From Minisyncoccota bacterium (lineage in GTDB: Bacteria > Patescibacteriota > Minisyncoccia > Phycocordibacterales > UBA1006), in the NCBI GenBank assembly GCA_937970115.1, contig CALBVO010000003.1, positions 1-11,165 of the forward strand: 11,165 nt of DNA, in the 5' to 3' direction. Of this stretch, positions 6,268-11,165 are shown in pieces. The notes beneath the pieces are model-generated. The model did no database searches, had not been told where the DNA came from, and was given only the letters and a program-made list of their open reading frames with translations. The position numbers and the translations under genes are program-made. Position 1 is the stretch's first letter. Every line of letters starts with the position of its first letter.

Positions 6268-7269
6268 ATGTTCCATCAAGATATTGTTCTACCAAAAAAA
6301 CTGAATGTTGTTACCGAAGACGGTCCAAAGGGGATTTATGAAATCGAAGGTTTATACCCGGGCTACGGCCACACATTGGGTAACTCACTACGACGAATTA
6401 TTCTTTCATCATTACCAGGAGTATCAATCACTGCGGTGAAAATTAAGGGTGCAGACCACGAGTTTGCAACTCTTAATGGTATAAAAGAAGATGTTCTTAC
6501 AATTCTTTTAAATCTTAAAAAAGTTCGTTTTGCACTTCATACTGAAGGCGAAACTACTGTTACTCTTTCTGTAAAAGGTGCTCAAAAAGTTACTGCTGCA
6601 AATTTTGATGTAGTTGGTGGCGTTGAAGTCATGAATCCTGATCAATTTATTGGAGAAGTAACAGCCAAGACGGGTGAACTAGAAATCGAACTTACTCTTG
6701 CAAAGGGAATTGGTTTTGTTTCAAAAGAAGATTTTACTGAAAACAAACCAACAGTAGGAACTATTTTGGTAGATGCTATTTTTAGTCCTATTCGAAAAGT
6801 TAACTACGAAGTAGAGCATATGCGTGTTGGTGATCGAACAGATTATAATCTACTACGTATTAATCTTGAAACTGATGGAAGTATTTCTGCTAAAGAGGCT
6901 CTTGAGCAAGCTCTTTCAATTATGATTGCACAGTTCAAAAGCATTCTTGATCTTAAGATTATTGAAGAAAAACAAGAGATAGTAGAATCAACATTAGAAG
7001 ACGATGGTATTGTTCGAGTTGAATCATCCCCAGAAGAGGTAATCGACGAAGAAGAACGTGTTGAATTATTGAAAACACGTATTGATACTCTTGATTTCTC
7101 ATTACGCACAGAAAAATCACTTAACGAAGCAAGCATTCGTACACTCGGTGGTTTAGTACAAAAAACAGGAGATGATCTTTTGGCACTTGATGGATTTGGA
7201 GAAAAAAGTTTAGAAGAAGTAGAGGAAACACTTGCTACCTTTAAACTGACCTTAAAAGACAGTAAATAA
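6268..7269 (+). CDS. rpoA: RNA polymerase subunit alpha
   Basis: Alpha dimerises to start RNA polymerase assembly and contacts promoter UP elements and activators through its C-terminal domain. The 333-residue product has the N-terminal domain signature GYGHTLGNSLRRIILSSLPG (32-51), HEFATLNGIKEDVLTILLNL (64-83), and VNYEVEHMRVG for the second half. An acidic linker of about 30 residues (about 237-266) leads to a complete C-terminal domain: LRTEKSLNEASIRTLGGLVQ (279-298), LDGFGEKSLEEVEETLA. In the DNA-contact helix, E. coli R265 is kept (R280), but N268 and K271 correspond to Lys283 and Asn286, so UP-element contacts may differ. It follows rpsD after 67 nt and precedes rplQ by 8 nt. Identity is certain. 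Confidence 0.98.
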   Translation: MFHQDIVLPKKLNVVTEDGPKGIYEIEGLYPGYGHTLGNSLRRIILSSLPGVSITAVKIKGADHEFATLNGIKEDVLTILLNLKKVRFALHTEGETTVTLSVKGAQKVTAANFDVVGGVEVMNPDQFIGEVTAKTGELEIELTLAKGIGFVSKEDFTENKPTVGTILVDAIFSPIRKVNYEVEHMRVGDRTDYNLLRINLETDGSISAKEALEQALSIMIAQFKSILDLKIIEEKQEIVESTLEDDGIVRVESSPEEVIDEEERVELLKTRIDTLDFSLRTEKSLNEASIRTLGGLVQKTGDDLLALDGFGEKSLEEVEETLATFKLTLKDSK

Positions 7270-7277
7270 GCTACATT

Positions 7278-7631
7278 ATGAGACACGGAAGGAAAAACCG
7301 AAAATTCGGAAGAAAAGCAAATGTACGTCGTGGGTTTATTCGGTCACTTGCTGTTGCGTTGATTACTTATGAAAAGATAACAACCACAGAAGCACGAGCT
7401 AAAGAACTACGTCCGTATATTGAAAAGTTAATCACCAAAGGGAAAAACGGTGATATTGCTGCACGACGATTAATCGCAGCACGATTGGGTAATCAAGAAA
7501 CTCTTGCTAATAAATTAGTTGATGATATTGCAAAGCGATATGATGGTCGAGCAGGAGGATACACCCGAATTACTAAACTAGGCCGACGAGGTGGAGATGC
7601 AAGTCCTATGGCAGTAATTGAATTTGTATAA
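7278..7631 (+). CDS. rplQ: 50S ribosomal protein bL17
   Basis: bL17 binds 23S rRNA near the peptide exit tunnel. The 117-residue product matches the family end to end: MRHGRKNRKFGRKANVRRG, RSLAVALITYEKITTTEARA, KELRPYIEKLITKGKNGD, and the C-terminal GGYTRITKLGRRGGDASPMA followed by VIEFV. Length is typical of short bacterial L17. It starts 8 nt after rpoA with ATT before ATG, is joined to rplM by a 5-nt gap, and shows no Shine-Dalgarno sequence. Confidence 0.97.
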   Translation: MRHGRKNRKFGRKANVRRGFIRSLAVALITYEKITTTEARAKELRPYIEKLITKGKNGDIAARRLIAARLGNQETLANKLVDDIAKRYDGRAGGYTRITKLGRRGGDASPMAVIEFV

Positions 7632-7636
7632 ACATT

Positions 7637-7999
7637 ATGGCTACACAAACAGAAAAAAGAGAATACGTATTTGATGCAGATGGTGCAAGTCTTGGACGTT
7701 TAGCTTCAGAAGTTGCTATGGCACTTCGTGGTAAAAATGAACCAGACTTTCAGCCAAATATTGCACCAAATGTAAGTGTAATCATCAATAATGCATCAAA
7801 AGTTGCATTAAATGATTCTCAGCTAAAGGCAGAGTATAAACGTTATTCTGGGTATCCAGGTGGACTACGTCATGAAAGTCGAGATCATGCAATTGAACGA
7901 TTAGGTTACAATATTGTATGGGAAAAGGCAGTATACGGGATGTTACCTAATAATAAATTACGAGCAGTAATGATGAAGAATCTTACTATTAACGACTAA
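7637..7999 (+). CDS. rplM: 50S ribosomal protein uL13, C-terminally short
   Basis: uL13 is an early-assembly 23S rRNA-binding protein. At 120 residues it is about 20 shorter than the usual 140-145. The N-terminal fold is clear: REYVFDADGASLGRLASEVA (8-27), ALRGKNEPDFQPNIAPNVSV, GYPGGLRHESRDHAIE, and EKAVYGMLPNNKLRAVMMKN. It ends at NLTIND, without the usual tail around NHxAQQP. The stop is followed 5 nt later by the rpsI start, so the short end looks genuine rather than a frameshift. rplM-rpsI is a conserved pair, here appended directly to the alpha operon. Confidence 0.95.
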   Translation: MATQTEKREYVFDADGASLGRLASEVAMALRGKNEPDFQPNIAPNVSVIINNASKVALNDSQLKAEYKRYSGYPGGLRHESRDHAIERLGYNIVWEKAVYGMLPNNKLRAVMMKNLTIND

Positions 8000-8004
8000 T
8001 AACT

Positions 8005-8403
8005 ATGGCAGATAAAAAATATATTCCGGCTATTGGTCGGCGAAAAAATGCAACCGCACAAGTACGATTAACGCCAGCATCAAAAATGACCTATATCATT
8101 AATGACAAGGCGCTTGATGAATACTTTACCGTTGAGGAGTTGCACAAGGTTGTGCGGTCTCCATTTGGAATTTCAGAAACAAAAGACGACTTTACGGTTT
8201 CTATTATTGTAAGAGGAGGTGGGATTTCAGCACAAGCTGATGCCATTCGTCATGGTATTGCACGAGCATTAGAAAAATACGATCCAGAACTTCGAGGAGA
8301 CTTGAAGTCTGCAGGATATCTGAAAAGGGACCCACGTCGTAAAGAACGAAAGAAGCCAGGATTGCGGAAGGCGCGAAAACGTCCAGCCTGGTCAAAACGA
8401 TAG
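8005..8403 (+). CDS. rpsI: 30S ribosomal protein uS9
   Basis: uS9 is in the 30S head, and its C-terminal tail reaches the P-site tRNA. The 132-residue product has the family motifs: YIPAIGRRKNATAQVRLTP (6-24), the internal VRGGGISAQADAIRHGIARA (70-89), GYLKRDPRRKERKKPGLRKA, and the tail RKRPAWSKR, whose end -SKR matches the usual C-terminus. It is the last gene of the operon and the only one in the window that stops with TAG. A strong hairpin terminator follows 31 nt later. Confidence 0.97.
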   Translation: MADKKYIPAIGRRKNATAQVRLTPASKMTYIINDKALDEYFTVEELHKVVRSPFGISETKDDFTVSIIVRGGGISAQADAIRHGIARALEKYDPELRGDLKSAGYLKRDPRRKERKKPGLRKARKRPAWSKR

Positions 8404-8434
8404 AAGAATTTCCTTACAGGCGAATTTCTTCGTT

Positions 8435-8493
8435 AAAAGAAAAAAGAGCACTCAAGGTACTTTATATACCTCTCGTTTGCTCTTTTTTCTTTT
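8435..8493 (+). terminator. Strong operon terminator after rpsI
   Basis: AAAAGAAAAAAGAGCA (8435-8450) pairs perfectly with TGCTCTTTTTTCTTTT (8478-8493), a 16-bp stem that ends in a T tract. The 27-nt loop holds its own small stem, AGGTA/TACCT (8455-8459 with 8467-8471). It marks the end of the infA-rpsI operon. Confidence 0.8.
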
Positions 8494-8512
8494 GCCTCGA
8501 ACTTCATCTCGT

Positions 8513-8534
8513 AAAAAGAATTCTAGTTCTTTTT
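8513..8534. terminator. Second hairpin, AAAAAGAA / TTCTTTTT
   Basis: An 8-bp perfect stem (8513-8520 with 8527-8534) with a 6-nt loop ends in TTTTT. It may back up the operon terminator in either direction. Confidence 0.5.
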
Positions 8535-8548
8535 AAACACTTTCAAGT

Positions 8549-8574
8549 AAAAAAACACCATACGGTATTTTTTT
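8549..8574. terminator. Third A/T-flanked hairpin, AAAAAAACACC / GGTATTTTTTT
   Basis: Arms at 8549-8559 and 8564-8574 pair over 11 positions with a single C-A mismatch around ATAC. The ACC/GGT core and A and T flanks match the terminators at 1204 and 9656. With the two stems upstream it makes a tandem array in a gene-free stretch. Confidence 0.45.
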
Positions 8575-8582
8575 ATTTTGTT

Positions 8583-8611
8583 GTCATTGCGAACGATAGT
8601 GAAGCAATCTC
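8583..8611. repeat. REP-like intergenic repeat (CATTGCGA...GAAGCAATC)
   Basis: GTCATTGCGAACGA (8583-8596) and GTGAAGCAATCTC (8599-8611) form an imperfect palindrome with ATTGC/GCAAT ends (8586-8590, 8604-8608). I recognise this as the CATTGCGAgc...GAAGCAATC type of dispersed palindrome found between genes in many unrelated bacterial genomes. Only one copy is in this window, so repetition here is knowledge, not observation. The rest of 8612-8659 is A/T-rich with no clear element. Confidence 0.55.
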
Positions 8612-8659
8612 TGATAACTTATCTATTGTAATATTTTTACCTTTGATACGTCATATATA

Positions 8660-9640
8660 ATGTATGAAAAAATATTTTACACTTTATTAATTATTACTTT
8701 TATTATCCCATTTTCCCAAAAACCAACCAAGATCGAAGCACTTTCATGTTTAGAACAAAGACCAAGTATTGGAAGTGTTATGTTTGAAGGGTCTCAAAAC
8801 AATAATCTTTTTTTATTGAATTTAAATAACATTGCTGTATTGGATCATGATGTTGTAGGTAATTCATTGGTTGAGCAAATTGATTTACATTCAAATTATC
8901 TTAATAACATATACTCTACCTATACAAATGATTTAGATGGTTCTAATGATTTTGATCAATATGCTGAAATTTCTTTTAATCTGTTTCTAGAGAATCAAAT
9001 TAATATAGGAGATGTAATTATTCGGTCAGGAAGCCAGTCAGTTGCTGATTGTGGTGGAAATAGTTTAATTACCGTTTTTGATAAAAACACAAAGAAACCT
9101 AAGTTTGTTGTATATTCAGGGGTTCCAGTTGAGTCATATAATGTTAATGGAACAATCGTTGAACTCATAAGTTTAGACACCCCAGATGACGCAACGGAAG
9201 TAGCAACTTTTAGAATTAATAATGAAATTATCAATCTTCAAATGGATAATGAAATTATTTTTGAGGTGATTAAAGGTAATTCTTATAATCTTGATGATAA
9301 TATTATAAATAATATTTACCTGATTCATTCAACCTCTCAAGAAAGTATTTGGGGAGGTCAACCAAATGCGAGCTTTGTATTAACTTTGAATCAAGATTTT
9401 ATTGAATCAGAAGATCTATGTCAAATCAATTACTCACGTCTTATTCGTTACGGGCGAGTTGGTGAAGATGTTCGCCAAACGCAACAATGTCTAGAAAACC
9501 TTAGTTATGATATGGGTCCAATAGATGGTATCTATGGACCAAAGACGTATGCTGGAATAGTTGCATTTCAAACATCAGAAAATATTAAAATAGATGGCAT
9601 CGTTGGGCCACAAACAGTTTCATATTTGAACAGGATATAA
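8660..9640 (+). CDS. Secreted protein with C-terminal peptidoglycan-binding domain
   Basis: The 326-residue protein begins with a hydrophobic export segment (IFYTLLIITFIIPFS, 5-19), with likely cleavage near residue 27. The next 230 or so residues are Asn/Asp/Ile-rich, probably beta-structured, and match no family I know. The last 66 form a PG_binding_1 domain: GRVGEDVRQTQQCLENLSYD, GPIDGIYGPKTYAGIVAFQ, KIDGIVGPQTVSYLN, with the typical repeated DG.xGP.T pattern. The outer part has four Cys (residue 30, DCGG, DLCQ, QQCL) that could make disulphides. It likely binds the cell wall or a host or neighbour wall; no catalytic domain is visible. The n-region MYEK is unusually non-basic, so the start may be disturbed. 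It is convergent with the next gene and shares its terminator. Confidence 0.7.
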   Translation: MYEKIFYTLLIITFIIPFSQKPTKIEALSCLEQRPSIGSVMFEGSQNNNLFLLNLNNIAVLDHDVVGNSLVEQIDLHSNYLNNIYSTYTNDLDGSNDFDQYAEISFNLFLENQINIGDVIIRSGSQSVADCGGNSLITVFDKNTKKPKFVVYSGVPVESYNVNGTIVELISLDTPDDATEVATFRINNEIINLQMDNEIIFEVIKGNSYNLDDNIINNIYLIHSTSQESIWGGQPNASFVLTLNQDFIESEDLCQINYSRLIRYGRVGEDVRQTQQCLENLSYDMGPIDGIYGPKTYAGIVAFQTSENIKIDGIVGPQTVSYLNRI

Positions 9641-9655
9641 ATCTTATTAAAATAT

Positions 9656-9682
9656 AAAAAAATACCTTGAGGGTATTTTTTT
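9656..9682. terminator. Bidirectional terminator between convergent genes
   Basis: AAAAAAATACC (9656-9666) pairs perfectly with GGTATTTTTTT (9672-9682), an 11-bp stem with loop TTGAG and T runs on both strands. It serves the secreted-protein gene from the left and the HIT-like gene from the right, whose stop codon (9681-9683) overlaps the stem. Confidence 0.8.
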
Positions 9683-10112
9683 ATGAATTCATAAACTCAT
9701 CAAGATTTGTTCGTTTAAGTTTCAGAAGATTTAAATGAAACCATCCTGGTTGTGTTTGGCCGCTGGGAAGATTTTCATAGATAACATCATAATTTTCTTT
9801 TAAATAGGTATCTCGTAATATTTGAAACTCTAATTTTTCCTGGTTATTTAGGAGTTTCCAATCAAATGTGATATGGCGTTTGGTAACAATCATATGATTT
9901 ATTTCAGCAACAGCATCATAAGGAAAATTATTTACCATAATGAACCAATGATCGAATTCTTTGATTATCTGATCTTGTGGGTTATTAATAGCATGGAGAA
10001 AAGGGTTGTGTGATTTTCCTGGTTCTTTTCTTTTTTCAAAAGCTTTAATGTATTTTCTCATCGTTTCTTTTGAACGTAAAAAAGTTGCGGTGATTTCTTT
10101 TGCTTGTGACAT
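9681..10112 (-). CDS. HIT-like protein with degenerate histidine triad
   Basis: HIT proteins are nucleotide hydrolases or transferases with the motif HxHxHxx. This 143-residue product has the fold's landmarks: FDHWFIMVNNFPYDAVAEIN (53-72), NHMIVTKRH (72-80), NNQEKLEFQILRDTYLKENY (helix, 89-108), and NLPSGQTQPGWFHLNLLKLK. The triad region reads W124-F-H126-L-N128-LL: the central His is kept but both flanking His are replaced by Trp and Asn. Catalysis may be altered or lost, while nucleotide binding may remain. The N-terminal 50 residues are basic and helical. It is transcribed from a divergent promoter shared with the next gene, and the mRNA is predicted to be leaderless, which fixes the start. 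The family call is moderately sure. Confidence 0.6.
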   Translation of the reverse strand: MSQAKEITATFLRSKETMRKYIKAFEKRKEPGKSHNPFLHAINNPQDQIIKEFDHWFIMVNNFPYDAVAEINHMIVTKRHITFDWKLLNNQEKLEFQILRDTYLKENYDVIYENLPSGQTQPGWFHLNLLKLKRTNLDEFMNS

Positions 10113-10118
10113 ATGTAT

Positions 10119-10127
10119 ATTATATCA
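10119..10127 (-). promoter_or_regulatory. Extended -10 promoter for the HIT-like gene (leaderless)
   Basis: On the minus strand TGATATAAT lies exactly 6 nt before the ATG (10112-10110), so the expected transcription start coincides with the A of ATG. No -35 is visible. Confidence 0.7.
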
Positions 10128-10137
10128 TGCTATAAAC

Positions 10138-10146
10138 TGATATAAT
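10138..10146 (+). promoter_or_regulatory. Extended -10 promoter for the two-TM gene (leaderless)
   Basis: TGATATAAT is followed by AAAAAC and then ATG 10153, again a 6-nt spacing. It stands back to back with the HIT promoter within a 40-nt gap, so polymerases at the two sites should compete. Confidence 0.75.
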
Positions 10147-10152
10147 AAAAAC

Positions 10153-10431
10153 ATGAATTCAGACGAAAAACACAAAGAATCATTGTTGAAAAAAGTTCGG
10201 TCTTTGGAAAAAGACCTAGAAAAAACCGTTATAGATTATCAAAAAGATGCTATTGCCCGCTATCCTTTTGTGTTTCTTGGACTTTCAACGTTTGGTGGAG
10301 TTGCGGTCTTTTATGGATTTGAAAAAATTATTGAACAAACACCATTTTTGGCTGATAAACCAGTTTATATACTTGCTGCTGGTTTTATTATTCTAGTACT
10401 CACTGGAGCTTTGTATAGGAAATTAAATTAA
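10153..10431 (+). CDS. Small two-TM membrane protein, unknown function
   Basis: I do not recognise this 92-residue protein. The first 37 residues are charged and helical (LLKKVRSLEKDLEKTVIDYQ, 11-30), probably amphipathic or coiled-coil. Two membrane helices follow: about 38-56 (PFVFLGLSTFGGVAVFYGF) and 70-87 (PVYILAAGFIILVLTGAL). The short loop between them, EKIIEQTPFLADK, would face outside and both ends the cytoplasm. The size and layout (soluble helix, Gly-rich TM pair) recall DUF883/YqjD- or holin-like small proteins, but no diagnostic motif is seen. The start is fixed by the leaderless promoter spacing. A hairpin terminator directly follows, so it is monocistronic. Confidence 0.7.
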   Translation: MNSDEKHKESLLKKVRSLEKDLEKTVIDYQKDAIARYPFVFLGLSTFGGVAVFYGFEKIIEQTPFLADKPVYILAAGFIILVLTGALYRKLN

Positions 10432-10451
10432 AAAGATCTCTTGGTCTTTTT
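10430..10451 (+). terminator. Intrinsic terminator after the two-TM gene
   Basis: AAAAAGATC (10430-10438) pairs with GGTCTTTTT (10443-10451), 9 bp with one T-G pair, loop TCTT, and a trailing T run. The stem begins inside the stop codon. Confidence 0.7.
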
Positions 10452-10455
10452 ATAT

Positions 10456-10508
10456 TTGTAAATTTCTGTGTTTATTGTAATTTTAATAAAAACACAAACT
10501 ATTTACAA
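10456..10508 (+). promoter_or_regulatory. Nested inverted repeats before the HAD gene, reaching its ATG
   Basis: The outer arms TTGTAAAT (10456-10463) and ATTTACAA (10501-10508) and the inner arms TGTGTTT (10467-10473) and AAACACA (10490-10496) can form one long hairpin. The last paired base is the A of the start codon. A weak -10-like TTTAAT lies in the inner loop. Whether this is an RNA switch or an operator cannot be told from sequence. Confidence 0.4.
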
Positions 10509-11164
10509 TGAAAAAAATAAATTTTGATCCTAGTAAAATTACAACTGTAATTTGGGATAAGGATGGTGTTATCGTTGATTCATGTTATTTCCACTACGAA
10601 GCGTGCTTAAAGTTGGTTAAGAAAAGTGGTAAGGAAATTTTCACATTTCAAGAGTTTAAGGATCACCATCGTGAAAACTTTTATGATAATGGCAAAAATA
10701 TCTTCAGCGGACTTATTTGGGATGACTATGATGATTTAATTAGAGATAAATATCCTTTATTACCTATTAGTAATAAAACAGTTTTTACGATCTTATCATT
10801 ACATCACTCTGGTTACTCTCAATCAATTATTTCTTCATGCCATGAGGGTTTTATAAGAGAGTCTCTAAGGAATAATAAGTTAGAGCAGTATTTTGAGATA
10901 ATTTGGGGTAAACAGACAAATAAATCAAAGATAAATAAATTTCAAGATTTTCTATCACTGTATAACTTGGAACTAGATCAATGTGTATATATTACAGATA
11001 CACTAAGAGACATAAATGAAGCAGCAGAATGTGGAATTGCATCAATTGCTGTAGATTATGGTTATCATACCGCTGAAACGTTATGTAGTGGTCACATACA
11101 ACCAGTTACAGTAATTGATAGGCCTGGAACTATTTTATATGAGTTAGGTTTAACAAAAGTATAA
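10508..11164 (+). CDS. HAD-superfamily hydrolase (phosphatase-like)
   Basis: HAD hydrolases remove phosphate from small metabolites using an Asp nucleophile and Mg2+. The 218-residue protein is complete, its TAA ending one base before the window edge. Motif I is VIWDKDGVIVDS (14-25), with nucleophile Asp17 and acid/base Asp19. The motif II Ser is in SQSIISSCHEG (104-114). A Lys-rich stretch NKSKINK (138-144) supplies the motif III Lys. Motif IV is YITDTLRDINEA (161-172), with Asp164 and Asp168. A helical cap sits at about 25-85, as in beta-phosphoglucomutase/phosphoglycolate phosphatase-like proteins. The substrate cannot be inferred. Three in-line features are noteworthy: no Shine-Dalgarno sequence, no clear promoter, and a hairpin that covers the start. 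Confidence 0.85.
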   Translation: MKKINFDPSKITTVIWDKDGVIVDSCYFHYEACLKLVKKSGKEIFTFQEFKDHHRENFYDNGKNIFSGLIWDDYDDLIRDKYPLLPISNKTVFTILSLHHSGYSQSIISSCHEGFIRESLRNNKLEQYFEIIWGKQTNKSKINKFQDFLSLYNLELDQCVYITDTLRDINEAAECGIASIAVDYGYHTAETLCSGHIQPVTVIDRPGTILYELGLTKV

Positions 11165-11165
11165 T

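Noticed and set aside
6843..7286. 147-aa minus-strand open frame
   Set aside because: It is antisense to rpoA, Ser-rich as expected from the complement of its codons, and has no independent support.
8656..8661. TATAAT as the promoter of the secreted-protein gene
   Set aside because: It overlaps the start codon, and transcription would begin about 8 nt inside the gene.
1..11165. UGA reassigned to glycine as in some CPR lineages
   Set aside because: No gene has an in-frame TGA and conserved glycines use GGN. The lack of TGA stops is explained by TAA preference in AT-rich DNA.
1..11165. CRISPR array, insertion sequence, tRNA or rRNA gene
   Set aside because: No regularly spaced direct repeats, transposase, cloverleaf or rRNA segment is seen on either strand.

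Overview
The window looks like chromosomal DNA from a Patescibacteria / Candidate Phyla Radiation (CPR) bacterium. This is inference from AT-rich DNA, compact and sometimes shortened housekeeping proteins, a ribosomal cluster with an unusual upstream neighbourhood, no Shine-Dalgarno motifs, and a degenerate actin-fold protein paired with a membrane-anchored beta-rich protein, a combination I associate with CPR genomes. All complete genes end in TAA except rpsI (TAG). No TGA stop is used, and no gene needs TGA read as sense.

Layout. (1) 1-1205: 3' part of alaS (alanyl-tRNA synthetase, ending after the editing domain), then a MazG-like pyrophosphohydrolase gene broken by a single-base frameshift, then a terminator. 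(2) 1234-1585: a small membrane/coiled-coil protein with its own extended -10 promoter. (3) 1609-4258: a likely promoter and leader, then an FtsA/PilM-like (SHS2, actin-fold) protein and, 6 nt later, a bitopic membrane protein with a basic cytoplasmic tail and beta-rich outer domains. (4) 4271-8493: a translation/transcription operon infA-rpmJ-rpsM-rpsK-rpsD-rpoA-rplQ-rplM-rpsI on the plus strand, with a promoter before infA, a possible internal promoter before rpoA, hairpins between infA and rpmJ, and a strong terminator after rpsI. (5) 8494-8659: a gene-free stretch with two more A/T-flanked hairpins and a copy of a REP-like CATTGCGA...GAAGCAATC repeat. (6) 8660-11164: accessory genes. These are a secreted protein with a C-terminal peptidoglycan-binding domain, a convergent HIT-like gene sharing a bidirectional terminator with it, a divergent two-TM protein, and a HAD-family hydrolase with a structured leader.

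How it works together. The core is the gene set for 30S/50S ribosomal proteins, initiation factor IF-1 and the RNA polymerase alpha subunit. The flanking genes concern tRNA charging, nucleotide housekeeping and the cell envelope. The most distinctive property is the expression signals. Three genes have TGATATAAT placed 6-7 nt before ATG, which predicts leaderless transcripts. Genes inside operons start without a Shine-Dalgarno motif but almost always with T at position -1. No dedicated defence, CRISPR or mobile system is visible.
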